64,000 nucleotides of DNA from Prunus persica. Taxonomy: Eukaryota; Streptophyta; Magnoliopsida; Rosales; Rosaceae. The stretch is from the NCBI RefSeq assembly GCF_000346465.2, contig NC_034016.1, forward strand, positions 2,997,391-3,061,390. The letters run 5' to 3'. The notes below the pieces were generated by a model. The model did no database searches. It had not been told where the DNA came from and worked only from the letters and a program-made list of their open reading frames with translations. Positions 21,263-31,624 of this stretch are shown one piece after another; position 1 is the first letter of the stretch, and the number at the start of each line of letters is the position of its first letter. A program made the position numbers and the translations under genes.

Positions 21263-21645
21263 TCATGAATCTCAAAGATAATTTGTGATAAAAAGCCTAA
21301 TTTTTATAGTGGATGAGGAAAACATGTAGGAGACCAAATGCGTAACAAATTTTGAAACGTGACGTGACACCGTCACATAATGTTATATGTGTTATAGTAT
21401 TAATGGATAACACATGATGAATATATCATGAACTTAGATTATACACGTGTTCTCACATAATTTTCGCACTTACATATACGTATATATGCATTATTATCCT
21501 TTTTTCTTTTCCTTTTTTTTATAACAAAAAGGCTATTAGCTCTACGCATTAATTAAGGATATTTGGGAGAAGAATGCCAATTTGCCAAACCAAATGCATG
21601 AGATATGCATGATCCCTCCATCACATGTTGAACTCTCCACGTTTA

Positions 21646-21698
<53 letters not shown>

Positions 21699-22953
21699 TT
21701 TAGAGGTTGAGTATCTTGTGAAATCTTTCCTTACGTGCATGGGACTTTCTCCAATATATCTTCTGTAAACCTGTAAACTGCAGTACCACATGTCATTAGC
21801 TAAAGGCTCCACGTGTGTCCTAGCGCAGCATTTTGTGTCCAACTATGAGACGCCATGTCTTTTTAATCACACAAGCCTTTTTCAAATGCATTGATTTGAC
21901 AAACTCAAAAATTGTTAGCGGTGTTCTAACTTCTACCCCTCAAATTTCAAATAACAGGTTTCAGGTTTGCCTGCCTGCCGGTGAAGTATCGACGCCCCCT
22001 AATTATGTCATTCCCATATTTCACGACCTAATGTAGTTATGTGAGCTCAATGCTACTTTCCCTCTGCATGTTTGTTTAAATGTCGGTTAAGCCCTTATGT
22101 TAGGGGAGAAAAATACATAGAATGGAAAATTAAAAACAATTTAAAGTTTTAATTCTTTGTTTTCCTACTCATTTCTTCTTCAGGTGATCATTTTTCATCG
22201 CTATCTTATTTCTCTCATCTTATATTGGAAAATAGGAGAATCGAACCTAAGACTTTAAATGTTCTTAACCACTGAAGTACAAAACCCGTGCCATCTTTTT
22301 TCCTCTTTAAATCTTTAACTTAAAGAAAATAACTACAAAGAAGAAAACAAAAACTCTACAGAATCGAATAAGTCTTGCATCTTTGAACCTTTGTTTATGT
22401 CATTGAAGTTTATGTCTATTATACATGCTTCTCGTTTTTGAGACACCGACCAAAGTTTTATGTGCTCCAAATCAAAGGAACAATGATGCAAAGTGTATCG
22501 AGGGAGGCAAAGTATTGATATTTAGAACATGAAACCAAATTTATTGTATCTTACAAATGGTGGCTCTCATGCATGGCAGTTTCTTGGGGACTATGGTTTC
22601 TCATTAATTAATTAGGTAGAAATACATCTACATACCAGAAAGTTCTACAAATTATGTCACATTTGCCAAATTGATGAAAGTAGATATACTCTAACAGATA
22701 ATGCTTCGATTAAAATAGAATTTTTATTTTCGATCATGGAAATATTTAAGAAAAGAAGAACATCTACGAAAGAAAGAGAAGCATTGATTGATTGATTGAT
22801 GAAAATGTGACAATGATAGATTTCTAAAAACACGATTAATTAGGGATTTGGTAGCAGTTGCATGACAAAGATAAATATATATAGCTTACTAGACATCAAT
22901 GATTGAGTTTCAAAATGGGTGATAGGCCATGCAAACTTCCAGAGGTGCCTCTA
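21263..22953. other. Non-coding DNA with a long CT microsatellite
   Basis: A CT run of about 23 units lies at 21648-21695. In the sister block it is only about 9 units (57440-57460). No gene is supported; the 67-aa frame at 21833-22036 starts with GTG and has no family features. Duplicated at 57026-58753. Confidence 0.5.
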
Positions 22954-23640
22954 TAAGAGCAACTCCACCCATAAGGGCTAAGTCTAAGGCAAGGGCAAGC
23001 AAGGGCTGCCACTATTCACATGAATAGTGGCAGCCTTGCCATTTGTGGTTCCACCCATGAAGGTTAAGTCTAGGGCAAGTCTAAGGCAAATACTATTCAT
23101 TGTACTTTATTTCCTATTTTTTTTATACTTTAAACCATTAATTTTAATAATCTTTTGTAATTAAATTTTCGGATAATATTTTTGGTTGTCACGTGTCCAT
23201 TATTTTTCAGAAAAGATTTTCGGATGAGAATCTCGATTGCCACGTGTCTTATTTCAAATAAAATTTTCGGATATTCATTAAAAAAAGTTATAATCTCAGA
23301 TTTCAGATAACATTTTCATCCTCTAAAATTGTGCCACGTGTCCCATGTCAGATAAGATTTTCAGATATTTAAAAAAAAAATTATAATCTCATATTTCAGA
23401 TAAGATTTTCACCCTCTAAAATTGTGCCACGTGTCATTTCTGTCAGATAAGATTTTCAGATATTTTTTTAAAATTATAATATCAGATTTCAGATAAGATT
23501 TTCATCCTCTAAAATTGTGCCACGTGTCATCTCTATCTTCTGAATCCCTCTATAAAACTACATCATCAACTCATACCTCTCACACCATCTCTTATCTATT
23601 CCTTCATTTCTCAGATTTTACAAAACACATTCTACTCTCA

Positions 23641-24999
23641 ATGTTAAATTTGAGGAGGGTGTTAGAGAGGCAACAGAAAGAAAGGGAAGAAATCCGGCGT
23701 AGACGTGCTGAAGAAGATCGGGACGCCGATGAAGAAGAGGAACAAATGCTTGCAGCAGCGGTGTGTATGCTTAATCAATCAAGGCAACATCGTCCTCCTC
23801 GTGCCCCAAATGTGGACAGACGTAGAGAGTCTCAGGGTAAGAATTTCTTGGAGGATTACTTTATCCCAAATTCGTTATATCCTACTCATAAGTTTCGAGA
23901 GAGATATAGAATGGAGCCACATTTGTTTCAAAAAATCATGCATGATATTTGTAATTACGACACATACTTCATTCAAAAGCATGATGCTGTTGGAGTTTTG
24001 GGTCTTATCCCGGAGCAAAAACTTACAGCTGCTTTGCGGATACTTGCTTATGGGGCATCTGCAGAGCAGGTGGATGAGATTGCAAGGATGGAAAAATCAA
24101 CTATCCTAGAGTGCTTGGTGAGATTCTGTGATACAGTGGAAAATTTGTACACGAGGGAGTACCTTCGCAAACCCACGTCGAGGGACCTGCAAAGGCTGCT
24201 ACAAAAAGCAGAGGCTCGAGGTTTCCCAAGCATGATTGGAAGCATTGATTGCATGCACTGGCAGTGGAAGAATTGTCCTACTGCTTGGCAAGGAGAGTAC
24301 GGGAATCGAAAGGGCCAAAAAAGTATAATTTTGGAGGTCGTAGCTTCATTCGACTGTTGGGTTTGGCATGCCTTCTTCGGGGTTGCCGGATCTCAGAATG
24401 ACCTCAATGTCCTTGGTCAATCCCCGGTGTTCGATGAGGTATTGCGAGGTCATTCCCCCCAGGTCACGTACCAAATCAACAATACCGTATACTCTGGTGC
24501 GTACTACCTTGGCGACGAAATTTATCCTAGGTGGACAACATTCGTGAAAACAATTCCGAATCCCCAATTCGAGAAGGAAAGAAGCTTTGCTTCCTTTCAA
24601 GAAGGTTACAGGAAAGACGTGGAAAGGTGTTTCGGTATCTTGCAAGCTCGTTGGGCAATTATCAGAGGTGCTGCTCGGATGCTAGACGAGGAGTTGCTGC
24701 GGAGTATTATCATGACTTGCATCATCCTCCACAACATGATTGTGGAGGATGAGTATGACTACGATGCTCCAGAGGTGTTTGAACTCGATCCCATGAACAC
24801 GGCGTTGACAAGAATATATGAAAGGCCGATGGGACCAAATGGACTACCAATGGAGCCCGAACCGTTAGTTCGGAATGGTCGATTCAACAACCCCATGATT
24901 GATCGTTATGAAGAAATGCAATCTTCATATGTTCATGAGAGACGTCAAGTTGACTTGATCGAGCACTTGTGGGAGATGAAAGGCAATCACAATGGATGA
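23641..24999 (+). CDS. PIF/Harbinger transposase (DDE nuclease, ALP1-like family)
   Basis: An open frame of 452 residues from the ATG at 23641, in a context that starts a basic, helical N-terminus (LRRVLERQQKEREEIRRRR). The upstream in-frame ATG at 23515 lies in the subterminal repeats and is less likely. The DDE triad is readable: Asp about 203 in SIDCMHWQW, Asp about 254 in GSQNDLNVL, Glu about 328 in RKDVERCFGIL. This is the DDE_4 superfamily nuclease that cuts and joins element ends in the nucleus. No frameshift or stop is seen. Plant homologues without an element context include ALP1/HARBI1-like proteins; here the flanking inverted repeats show it is a transposon gene. Confidence 0.93.
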   Translation: MLNLRRVLERQQKEREEIRRRRAEEDRDADEEEEQMLAAAVCMLNQSRQHRPPRAPNVDRRRESQGKNFLEDYFIPNSLYPTHKFRERYRMEPHLFQKIMHDICNYDTYFIQKHDAVGVLGLIPEQKLTAALRILAYGASAEQVDEIARMEKSTILECLVRFCDTVENLYTREYLRKPTSRDLQRLLQKAEARGFPSMIGSIDCMHWQWKNCPTAWQGEYGNRKGQKSIILEVVASFDCWVWHAFFGVAGSQNDLNVLGQSPVFDEVLRGHSPQVTYQINNTVYSGAYYLGDEIYPRWTTFVKTIPNPQFEKERSFASFQEGYRKDVERCFGILQARWAIIRGAARMLDEELLRSIIMTCIILHNMIVEDEYDYDAPEVFELDPMNTALTRIYERPMGPNGLPMEPEPLVRNGRFNNPMIDRYEEMQSSYVHERRQVDLIEHLWEMKGNHNG

Positions 25000-25388
25000 A
25001 GTCAAGATTAGTGCTTTGTTTGGAATTATGCTTTGTTTTTAATTATGCTTTATTTTGTGTGTGGTGTTTTTTGGAATTATGCTTTTATTTATTATTATTA
25101 TGCTTTTATGTATGGGTTGTTTTGTGTGTTGTTTGCAATAAATTATGGTTTGGTTTTAATTAATCTTTGTTTTGATGCTCAAATATTTTTAATAAATAGT
25201 CATATTATTTAATGCTTTTTTTATTTAATAAAAAGGAAACAATACAACAAATTAAAGGATAATACAACAATACAACAATACAACATATGGCAAAGGTGTT
25301 TCAATACAACCTAATGGTTTTCATCCTTTAACCAATCCGTATTGCTAGGTCTGTCATCATGGAAAAGTTTTCTTCTCATTACATCCCT

Positions 25389-26389
25389 TCATCTATGCTT
25401 CCAATAGGCCTTTGTTTCAGGAGACATATGGCTCGTATCCATGGCCATAATTTTCATCTCTCTATCATCCATGTCCTTTTCTTGTGCATGATGTTGTTGA
25501 ATTGCAAATGTTTCCTCTCGTGCCTTGTCTACTTCATCTCTTTTCAAGTCTCTCTCAATTCTTAGTGAGGTGTTCTTAGCTATTTGCTCCAATAATTGTA
25601 CACATTCATTGCTCGAAGTGCCCCCTCTCTTAGCCTTTGCCCCCTTTCTCCCAATAGGTCTCGGCGGACGTGGGAGTGGTGACTCCGTCTCCATTGGGGA
25701 GTCCAATGGCGAATCGGTTGATGGTGAATCGTGGAGCGGCGTCTCATTCAACACAACCGGCGGACCGGTGGGAATAATTTTGAATCTCGAACAATCCTTC
25801 ACGACTTCCCAACATTGGAAATGCACGAAACTTTTTTTGCCTTGCCCCATGGCACTGAACCACATTTGTGCTTGTATGATCTATTAAAAATAAATAATTG
25901 GAAGTGCAAGAAAAAAAAATTATTATGCAAGAAAATATAAACTATTTTGAAATGCAAGAATAAAATTGATTATGTAAGAAAATATAGACAAATTGAAAAT
26001 GCAAAAAGAAAAAAAAAGATTATGCAAAGAAAAAGAAATAGAATATGCACACAAAAAAAGTTACATTAAATTGATGAAAATGGCAATTATAAATATTTTA
26101 TCTCATCGGATAGATTTTGACCGCTTCGAATGTTCTCCCTTGCTTTTGTCAAGGCATTTCTCCATTTTCCTAACTCTTTATTCAAAAGTTTCCATCTACT
26201 AGACAACGCCATTTTGGTCCGAATGGAACCCGATCTTTGACAAAATTCTCCATGAATTTTGCTCCACATATGATGGAACTTCATCTCATTGCCCGTGATA
26301 GGGTCATGACTAACGTTCACCCAAGACTGACACAACGCAATATCTTCCTGAGTTGACCACGAGCCTCCGGTTTCGACAGAAGATGCCAT
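25389..26389 (-). pseudogene. PIF/Harbinger ORF2: Myb/SANT-like DNA-binding partner, splice donor damaged
   Basis: Exon 1 runs 26389-26102 and starts MASSVETGGSWSTQEDIALC, a Trp-based Myb/SANT-like helix region. Exon 2 runs 25880-25389 and has the acidic, charged region of NAM-associated proteins (SPETKAYWKHR at the end). The acceptor before 25880 is a normal TTTTAATAG. The expected donor after GATGAG reads AT (26101-26100) instead of GT, so the intron may not be removed; unspliced translation ends about 6 codons later. A TGA ends the protein at 25391-25389, where related proteins tend to be longer. In active elements this protein binds the ends and works with the transposase. The call as damaged rests on that donor. 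Confidence 0.75.
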
Positions 26390-26942
26390 TTGTTTTTTTT
26401 TTTTTTTATACAAATGGAAAGTAGTAGAAAAATGTGAGTGGAGAGTAAAAAATATTGGAAGGAGAAGAGTTTGTATGGAGAATTGGTGTGGGAAGTGAAT
26501 AATGTGAGTGGAGAGTAAAAAATATTGGACGGAGAAGAAATTGTATGAAGATTTAGTGTGGAAAGTAAATAAAATTGTTAGGTATTTATAGGGAAAAAAT
26601 ACATAATTTTTTGGTATTTTAAAAAAAAAAATTTAGAATTTTTTCGATTTTTTTTGGAATTTTTTTAGTCAAAAAAACGAGGACCGTCGGATTTCTGGAA
26701 AAAAACCCATCGGAGAAGCCCGATAGCGACACGTGTCAAATGCCCGTTGGAGTCTGTCAGCGATGACGTTAGCGCTGACGTCATCGCCCTCGGGCTGAAG
26801 CCCAGGCGAGACTTGCTCTTGGGCCTGCCCGGGTTGGTGGGACCCACTAATTGTCCGGGCTCAATCTTGCGCGCTGGAGGGCCTTGGGCTTGGGAGGGCA
26901 GCCTTTTGCCCGGTTTCATGTTGAGCGGTGGAGTTGCTCTAA

Positions 26943-27321
26943 GGTGTGTACGTATACCCCCCCCAAAATTTATAATCAACTTATTTTATTTATTTATTTG
27001 TTTTATATAACTTGTATAAATGAGAATTTCATCTTGAAGGGTACAATGGCCATTTTGATTGTAGGCTTGTAGGCTTGTAGCAGTGTTTTTTCGGCCTCCT
27101 TGATACTCCTCTATAGGTTATGTATAACTGTAAGAAGAAAATATACATAAAGGCCAAAAAGAGAGGCCAAAGAGAGGTCGACATCGAGTTTGTAGATGAG
27201 AGCCTGAGTGCAAACAAATTGGAGAAACCATAGTCCCCAAGAAACCATGGTGGCTCCTCAAGAAGGGAGGACTCTTCAGCAAATTTAGCCTTAAAGCTTG
27301 CAAACAAATTGGAGAAGTAAC

Positions 27322-27352
<31 letters not shown>

Positions 27353-27644
27353 ATGAAAATATTAGAGTTACGAAAAAGACAGCGTGAACTACAATCCTTA
27401 AACAGCCTTTAATAAAGCAGAGATATAGTCAACAAACTGACTAGCTAGAAAGTTGAATAGCTAGCTCATTCAAGCCCTTACTTGTTCTTTCTTTTAAGGT
27501 TCTTATAAACAAGCCCCACAGGTGGGTTATGAATTCAAGATCATTATTAAATCTCTTCTTCACAAATTGGGAGCTACCTCTTCTTCTTAACCTGGCTAAG
27601 ATCGACATCGAGTTTGTTGTTCCGATTAAAAGATCGACCTGAAT
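26943..27644 (+). other. UPF0496a upstream region
   Basis: Non-coding; matches 58757-59402. It holds a CT microsatellite (27325-27352; 59074-59107 in the sister). An extra segment of about 75 bp at 27173-27248 is absent from the sister copy. Confidence 0.55.
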
Positions 27645-28234
27645 ATGTGGGCAAAACTTAAAGCTTCTTCAAAGATTGCGAAAGGTATGCAGTATATGTT
27701 TTTGTTTAATTAACTTTTCGGTTGAAAGTTATATCTTCATCTTTTTTTTCCTCTACAATTTTGGATTATTGGTTTTCAGGGAAGGAAGTGATAAGACAAG
27801 TTCGAAAAAGCTTCAATCTGAACGAAGAGTACCTGAGTGCATTTAGAACCAAATCCTATGCAGACTTCTACAATAAGGCTCAATCGCTTGTAAACGAGCC
27901 ATCATCTTCTTTTAGTTACAGCCATGATCACAAATTCTCAAAAGTCCTCCTAGAACCTGGTCAAGAAGCCATACCTGGTATTCTTGAATCCGCGATTCTT
28001 TCGAAGGTGCCTGAATTGAAAGGCCTTATGCTCAACTACTGTGGCATTAGTGCTGAGGCCTCAAAAATATGTAGCCACCTCTTAAAAAGCATCAAACGTA
28101 TCCAATCCAACTACCACGTCGTTCAACAAGCACTTGATAAATTTGAGGACTATTCCCCGAACAAAATCAAATCTATTGTTTCTGAGCTAAACTTGTTCAT
28201 TCTCCAAGGCCTCTGGAGTCATATTCTGAATTGA
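27645..28234 (+). pseudogene. UPF0496/DUF677 gene, copy a, 3' half lost to a LINE
   Basis: Exon 1 (27645-27684) starts MWAKLKASSKIAK; exon 2 begins at 27780. The protein matches copy b (59403-60592) up to ...LNLFILQ, then runs into foreign sequence at 28208 and stops at 28232 after GLWSHILN. It keeps about 155 of 364 residues and lacks the membrane segments and C-terminal coiled region. The missing part is not found downstream of the LINE, so insertion was accompanied by deletion. Promoter and splice sites are intact, so a short chimeric protein is possible. Confidence 0.85.
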
Positions 28235-29615
28235 AAATACCTCAAGAGTCAAAGTATTTTGAACTTTAATAAGTCTGCTCATATTAATTATTCTAATACT
28301 TGGAGAGGAATTTTATTTGGTGCTCAGATTCTTCCAAAAGGTTTAAAGTGGAGGTTTGGCAATGGTGATGACATCTTGTTTTGGAAGGATAACTAGGTGG
28401 GTTGTGGCTTGCTTTAGGATTTTTCCGCTATTTCCCTTTCTGAAGACATGTCGTTGTGGACAGTGCGAGATTTTATGTCTGACCATGGATGGAATCTTGA
28501 TGCGCTTGACCAGGTCTTACCTAATGAAATTGTGCAAAGGATTTGTGCTATCCGTACTGGATTTGAGTATCAAAGAAATGATAAATGAATATAGGGTTTA
28601 TCAAATAATGGCTCCTTTTTTGTTAAATCTTCATACCTTTCTTTCTTTGATGATGCAGGTGTTATGCCTTGACCTTGGGACTTCATTTGGATGCTATGCT
28701 TGCCCCAAAAGTTAAAAACCTTTGTTTGACTAATTGGGCATGGCAAAATCCTTACTAATGTTCAAAGGGAGAAGAGATTGATGACAACTGATCCTAACTG
28801 CCACAAATGCCTTTCCCTTCCTGAGACTATGGATCACGTTTTCAAAGGATGTAGAGTTGCTCTTAAGGTGTGGAATTACATAAAGGTTCCTTTTGATGTT
28901 CTTCACTCTTTCTCCTTAGACTTTACTGATTGGCTAAGAATATTAACCTCAAGAGCAAGATTTCGTTCTCCGGCAACCTTCCTTGGACACTTGTTTTTAC
29001 TGTCTCTATTTGGCATTGTTGGAAATGGAGATGTAACTCTATTTTTAACCTTGACTATGAGACTGATCCTCCCAACCCCTATCACACTATTCTGCAATTT
29101 TCTAGTGAATGGCTCTTGATGCCAATAATGTGGTTAATGCTAAGCCTACTAGTCCAAGTCCATTGGAGTCTTCCTACTCTTGGCAACTTCAAATTGAATG
29201 CGGATGGCAGCTGTAAAATAGATTCTTGGAAGATCTGCGCTGGTGGTTTGCTAAGGGACTCTAATGGAGCATGGATCTGTGGGTTCTCTGCCAATATTGG
29301 GATTGGAAATATTAATGAGGCTGAGCTATGGAGTCTCTATAGAAATTTGCAAATGGCTTGGGCCAAGGGCATTAGGTCCCTTGATATTGAATGTGATTCA
29401 TTGTCTGTTGTCTCTCTGATTGCTAAGGCTTGTAACCATTCACATCCTCTTTTTGCCTGATTGAAGACTGCAAGTTGTTACTTAACTGTGATTAGAGTTG
29501 CAATGTCTCTTAAATCTACAGGGAGCAAAATAGAGCAGCTGATCACCTTGCTAACTTGGGGTATATTGTGATGAAAAGATCAAGTAATTGCCACCATCTA
29601 ATGTCTTAGTTTCCA
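28208..29615 (+). mobile_element. 5'-truncated LINE (3' part of ORF2: zinc-knuckle region and RNase H)
   Basis: Decayed reading frames in several phases encode the C-terminal part of a plant L1-type LINE: WRFGNGDDILFWKD, then a zf-RVT-like CHKCLSLPETMDHVFKGC, then an RNase H region (FKLNADGSCK, EAELWSLYRNLQMA, IECDSLSVV) ending near NRAADHLANLG at about 29540. Stops and frameshifts are frequent. 5' truncation is typical for target-primed insertions. No clear poly(A) tail was found. It joins UPF0496a directly at 28208. Confidence 0.8.
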
Positions 29616-29954
29616 TATATTGTCGAGCACGAGAGAAAGAGAGGAGTCCAAAGCTGAAGATGGGTTTCACTGAAATTACCACTATCTAATGTCTTAGTTT
29701 CCACACGTTTGAAATCATCACTTGTAGCCTACGAAAAATCATTCGATCTGAATATACTTATTTCATGGCCCTCAGACATATGAGCAGATCTGTCGGGCAA
29801 AACGGAGAACAAAACTAAAATTAACTTCTTGAAGAAAAATACACGGTAATGTTTGTTGAGTAAAAGGTGGTTGCGATTATGCTAAGCAGTTGTGGCATTA
29901 TTCTTTTAATTTCAAATCTGGACAGTTCAATATAATTCTACATCTAATAATACA
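29616..29954. other. Non-coding stretch, nothing recognised
   Basis: Contains two imperfect copies of CTAATGTCTTAGTTTCCA about 95 bp apart (about 29600 and 29686). No gene. Confidence 0.4.
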
Positions 29955-30766
29955 GGTATGCACTTGAGGACTATATATGATGTTCCTCATAATAGAATGA
30001 CTCCACTCAAGCCTAGCTTCTAATCAGCACTGGGCTGGAGCCCTAACATGGATCCAAAAGAAAATTATGCAACCACTCACATAATTCACGTGACAATAAA
30101 ATAAAATAAAATAAAATGCACTGATTGAAAAGCAAAAGAACTTGTCCGAATATGAAATGATGCCCTCCTTCCTTTTCAAAAGAAATCACTCATTGACCGA
30201 CGACTTGGACTTCTATTGTTAACATACTGCAAATAATTAAGCAGTTACATTCAGCAATCAAATATTCAAAGCTGCAGTGTGTCCAATAAGTAATTCAAAT
30301 GATTAGAAAAGAGAAGTTTCAATTTGGTTCAAATGATGTTATTTCTTTCTATCTTTTCTATTAGGTAGGAGAGGATAACAATTTTCATGTCTAAATGTCT
30401 TTTCGATTGCAAAAATACATGTATATGCTGCAATATACATTTTGCTGTTTTGTAAATCTTGTTTTGTTACTCAAAACCAAAGAATTTAATCAAGCAGAGA
30501 AGAAGCAAGAATGAAAACATGGTTATCACAATGTGTCAAGTGGGTGACACATTTGCGCATTGTTTCAGAAAAATACTAGTGTGCATAAACTTCAATTAAA
30601 ATACCGATGTACTTGCAGAGGACAAGATCTTGATAGCAAAACCATTTTGAGTCTATTGTTTGCTCAAATTGCTCAAATTGTGTTGCGCTTGTACTCAAAA
30701 AAATTCCTCAGAATTAACTAGTTATTTTTTCTCATTGCAAGCGAATTTTGTTTTTCCTTCATTGAT
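29955..30766 (+). other. TNL upstream region, fourth copy, without the Pack-MULE
   Basis: Collinear with DNA upstream of TNL1 (4430 to about 6360). At 30090-30125 it has the uninterrupted AATAA-rich target where TNL1 carries the Pack-MULE. It leads directly into the TNL fragment that follows. Confidence 0.7.
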
Positions 30767-31019
30767 GAGGTTTCTCAACGTGGTGATCTTGTTAATCTAC
30801 AAAGACAACTTCTTTCCCCAATCTTAAAGGATCAATTTACTCAAGTTTGGGATGAACAGTGGGGAACCTCTGTCATTAAGAATTGCTTGTATAATAAAAA
30901 GGTTCTTCTCATTCTTGATGATGTGAGTGAATCAAGCCAACTTGAAAAGTTGGCTGGTGAAAAAGATTGGTTTGGTAAGGGGAGTATAATCATTATTACA
31001 ACTAGAGATAAACGGTTGC
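30767..31019 (+). pseudogene. TNL fragment: 253 bp of NB-ARC exon 2, identical to TNL1
   Basis: 30767-31019 matches 11550-11802 of TNL1 with no difference or gap by eye. It covers the region from RNBS-A to just past kinase-2/RNBS-B ([21 protein letters not shown]). It is fused on the left, at GATGAG, to upstream DNA of a TNL. On the right it ends abruptly in unrelated sequence. No TIR or LRR. It is a chimeric relic of a fourth TNL or a recent copy from TNL1. Confidence 0.85.
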
Positions 31020-31302
31020 ACTTGAAACCAACATAATATAACCCCACCGTTTAGAAAACGATGTTGAAAACAATATGCATTCCAAATCGCCATGGATATA
31101 TAAATATATAGTTGGTAAAGCCATAGTGAAATTCCAAATCACATATTGCAGCTTTATTACTCAATCCATTCAAACCTTTCGTAATATTCCCATACCATTC
31201 TCACGAGACGCGTGTCTGTTGGCACGGCGAGCGAGGAAGTATCCTCATCGATAAATAATAATGAAATGAATAGTTATATATACGTTTATATAATATGATA
31301 TA
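31020..31302. other. Non-coding stretch, nothing recognised
   Basis: AT-rich, no frame and no repeat match in this window. Confidence 0.4.
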
Positions 31303-31588
31303 TCTATATATATAAAGCAAAAGGCAGAGAATGGTGAAACATTCAAAATACCAGAAATGCTCTTAGTTAATGCAAACATTATTATTAATTAAATGAGGAT
31401 AATATGGTAAATTCACACTTTTCTATATTAAAAAAATTAAAATGAAAAGAAAAATCAGATAATGGATCCTATTTTTTTGGAACACAACTACCTACTATCT
31501 TTTTTAATTCTAAAATAAATTTAAATTTATAAAAAAAAAAAAAAAAAAAAGCCTCTCGCAGGCGTGGAAGCGCATGTAGAGAGGCTAG
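31303..31588 (+). mobile_element. Small non-autonomous Helitron (286 bp)
   Basis: Begins TC (31303) and ends CTAG (31585-31588) followed by T, the Helitron end pattern with insertion between A/T bases. Just before the end is a 7-bp stem (GCCTCTC...GAGAGGC, about 31551-31585) as in Helitron 3' hairpins. A run of about 20 A precedes the hairpin. No coding capacity. The sister region near 160-190 lacks it. Confidence 0.55.
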
Positions 31589-31624
31589 TATGTGTGTGTA
31601 TATATATATACACACACACACACA

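Larger units (their letters stand above)
22957..26939 (+). mobile_element. PIF/Harbinger DNA transposon (3983 bp), nearly complete
   Basis: Terminal inverted repeats GAGCAACTCCACC are perfect over 13 bp (22957-22969 and 26927-26939). The 3-bp TSD TAA (22954-22956, 26940-26942) is the PIF/Harbinger type. The sister locus at about 58751-58760 is an uninterrupted empty site. It carries both expected genes in divergent-end layout: a DDE transposase on plus (23641-24999) and a Myb/SANT-like partner on minus (26389-25389). The DNA between 22970 and 23640 holds several ATTTCAGATAAGATTTTCA-type subterminal repeats, each next to GTGCCACGTGTC. Confidence 0.95.

Noticed and set aside
21833..22036. 67-residue frame, repeated at 57596-57799
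   Set aside because: The first codon is GTG or TTG, there is no recognisable domain, and the similarity is explained by segmental duplication.
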